From Dehalococcoidia bacterium (GTDB lineage Bacteria; Chloroflexota; Dehalococcoidia; SAR202; UBA11138), in the NCBI GenBank assembly GCA_012270625.1, contig JAAXHZ010000229.1:1-6347 (forward strand): a stretch of DNA of 6,347 nucleotides, read 5' to 3'. This document shows, one piece after another, positions 5,827-6,347 of this stretch (position 1 is the stretch's first letter; the number at the start of each line of letters is the position of its first letter). The notes under the pieces are model-generated. The model saw only the letters and a program-made list of their open reading frames with translations, was not told where the DNA came from and searched no databases. A program made the translations under genes and the position numbers.

Positions 5827-6144
5827 CTACTCCTGACCCACTGAGCTGAGCGGATTGACGGTCACTCGACTCAGTATAGCGTCTCCTGTGTTCCTGAACT
5901 GATGCTCCACATCGGGCGGCACAAGTACCGCATCGCCTGCCTTGATCGGGAACTCCTCTCCTTCCACCCAAAGCGCTCCTTCGCCCTCCACGATGTACGC
6001 TTGGTGCTCCCACGGATGAGTGTGCTGTGCGCTCGTCCCTCCGGGTGGGTGCTGCACCCACAGCATTACGTAGTTCGGCACGCCGTCATCCGGCCCCAGA
6101 ACTGGATTCGCGGCGCCATCGACACTCTTGATTACCGGATTCAT
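5827..6144 (-). CDS. Small single-domain cupin protein (cupin_2 type)
   Basis: This 105-residue protein is one beta-barrel cupin domain, probably cytosolic and metal-binding. Cupin motif 1 is seen as GGTSAQHTHPWEHQAYIVEG (35-54), with H41 and H43 as metal ligands. The position usually Glu is Q48, with E46/H47 adjacent. Motif 2 is seen around AGDAVLVPPDVEHQFRNTG (69-87), with H81 as the third histidine. Such proteins range from isomerases and dioxygenases to small-molecule-binding partners, and this one cannot be assigned a reaction. AGGGAGA at 6149-6155 is a good ribosome binding site. The gene starts 15 bp after the 2-hydroxyacid dehydrogenase stop and ends 4 bp before the beta-N gene, so it is an integral operon member. 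A role in handling the hydratase substrate or product, or in metal supply, is speculative. Confidence 0.88.
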   Translation of the reverse strand: MNPVIKSVDGAANPVLGPDDGVPNYVMLWVQHPPGGTSAQHTHPWEHQAYIVEGEGALWVEGEEFPIKAGDAVLVPPDVEHQFRNTGDAILSRVTVNPLSSVGQE

Positions 6145-6159
6145 ATCGTCTCCCTGTGC

Positions 6160-6347
6160 CTAGTCCTGAATATCGTAGTCTTGGGCGACAGCCATAGGAG
6201 CGTCTCCGTTCCATACGCCCTGCATGTTCTCGTATGCAAACTCGGCTCTCCTGAACCAAGTATCCCACGTAGTTCCCGCCGAGTGAGGGGTCACGACGAC
6301 GTTGTCCATCGACAGCAGCGGATGTAACCGTCCCATAGGCGGTGTGA
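6160..6347 (-). CDS. D-isomer-specific 2-hydroxyacid dehydrogenase, C-terminal end only
   Basis: An open minus-strand frame enters at the right edge of the window and ends at the TAG at 6160-6162, giving 61 complete residues. LHPLLSMDNVVVTPHSAGTT is the conserved C-terminal part of NAD(P)-dependent D-2-hydroxyacid dehydrogenases. The histidine in TPHSAG (codon 6283-6285) is the catalytic acid/base of the family. The final helix follows (WFRRAEFAYENMQGVWNGDAP) and then a short acidic tail, AQDYDIQD. The family reversibly oxidises 2-hydroxyacids to 2-oxoacids. The cofactor-binding core and the other catalytic residues (Arg, Glu) lie outside the window, so the substrate cannot be called. It is the first visible gene of the minus-strand operon and ends 15 bp before the cupin start. 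With the ThDP enzyme downstream it suggests 2-hydroxyacid/2-oxoacid chemistry in this operon (inference). Confidence 0.85.
   Translation of the reverse strand, partial: TPPMGRLHPLLSMDNVVVTPHSAGTTWDTWFRRAEFAYENMQGVWNGDAPMAVAQDYDIQD

Noticed and set aside
1..6347. CRISPR arrays, tRNA or rRNA genes, insertion sequences or phage genes
   Set aside because: No regularly spaced repeats, cloverleaf-like segments, transposase or integrase frames were seen on either strand.

Overview
The window is GC-rich and densely coding. It has two gene blocks that face each other and meet near position 1550. Nothing in it fixes the taxon. The mix of an enolase-superfamily sugar-acid dehydratase beside an SDR, a LiaI/LiaF-like mini membrane protein and an NhaA antiporter would suit a free-living, possibly marine bacterium such as a Chloroflexota/SAR202-type lineage. 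That is an inference from gene content and style, not a demonstrated assignment.

Left block (+ strand, 1-1548). The C-terminal tail of a short-chain dehydrogenase/reductase is followed by a 128-bp gap containing short direct and inverted repeats. Next come a complete mandelate racemase/enolase-superfamily dehydratase of the galactonate-dehydratase type (201-1352) and a 50-residue membrane protein (1396-1548). The SDR and the enolase-family enzyme look like part of a sugar-acid catabolic set. The mini-protein has its own strong ribosome binding site directly after a hairpin.

Right block (- strand, read from 6347 down to 1562). Seven genes are packed with gaps of 15 bp or less, or overlaps, so they probably form one operon. 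In transcription order they are: the end of a D-2-hydroxyacid dehydrogenase, a small single-domain cupin, the N-terminal half of a nitrile hydratase beta subunit, its C-terminal half as a separate overlapping gene, a cobalt-type nitrile hydratase alpha subunit with the CTLCSC metal motif, an acetolactate-synthase-like thiamine-diphosphate enzyme, and the Na+/H+ antiporter NhaA. The operon promoter lies outside the window, upstream of 6347.

The main point of interest is the three-polypeptide nitrile hydratase/thiocyanate hydrolase-type enzyme (beta-N, beta-C, alpha). It is embedded with a 2-hydroxyacid dehydrogenase and a 2-oxoacid-type ThDP enzyme. This arrangement is compatible with a route nitrile or cyanohydrin -> 2-hydroxyamide -> 2-hydroxyacid -> 2-oxoacid -> decarboxylation or carboligation. 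The amidase step and the metallochaperone usually associated with such enzymes are not visible here. Thiocyanate hydrolysis is the main competing hypothesis.
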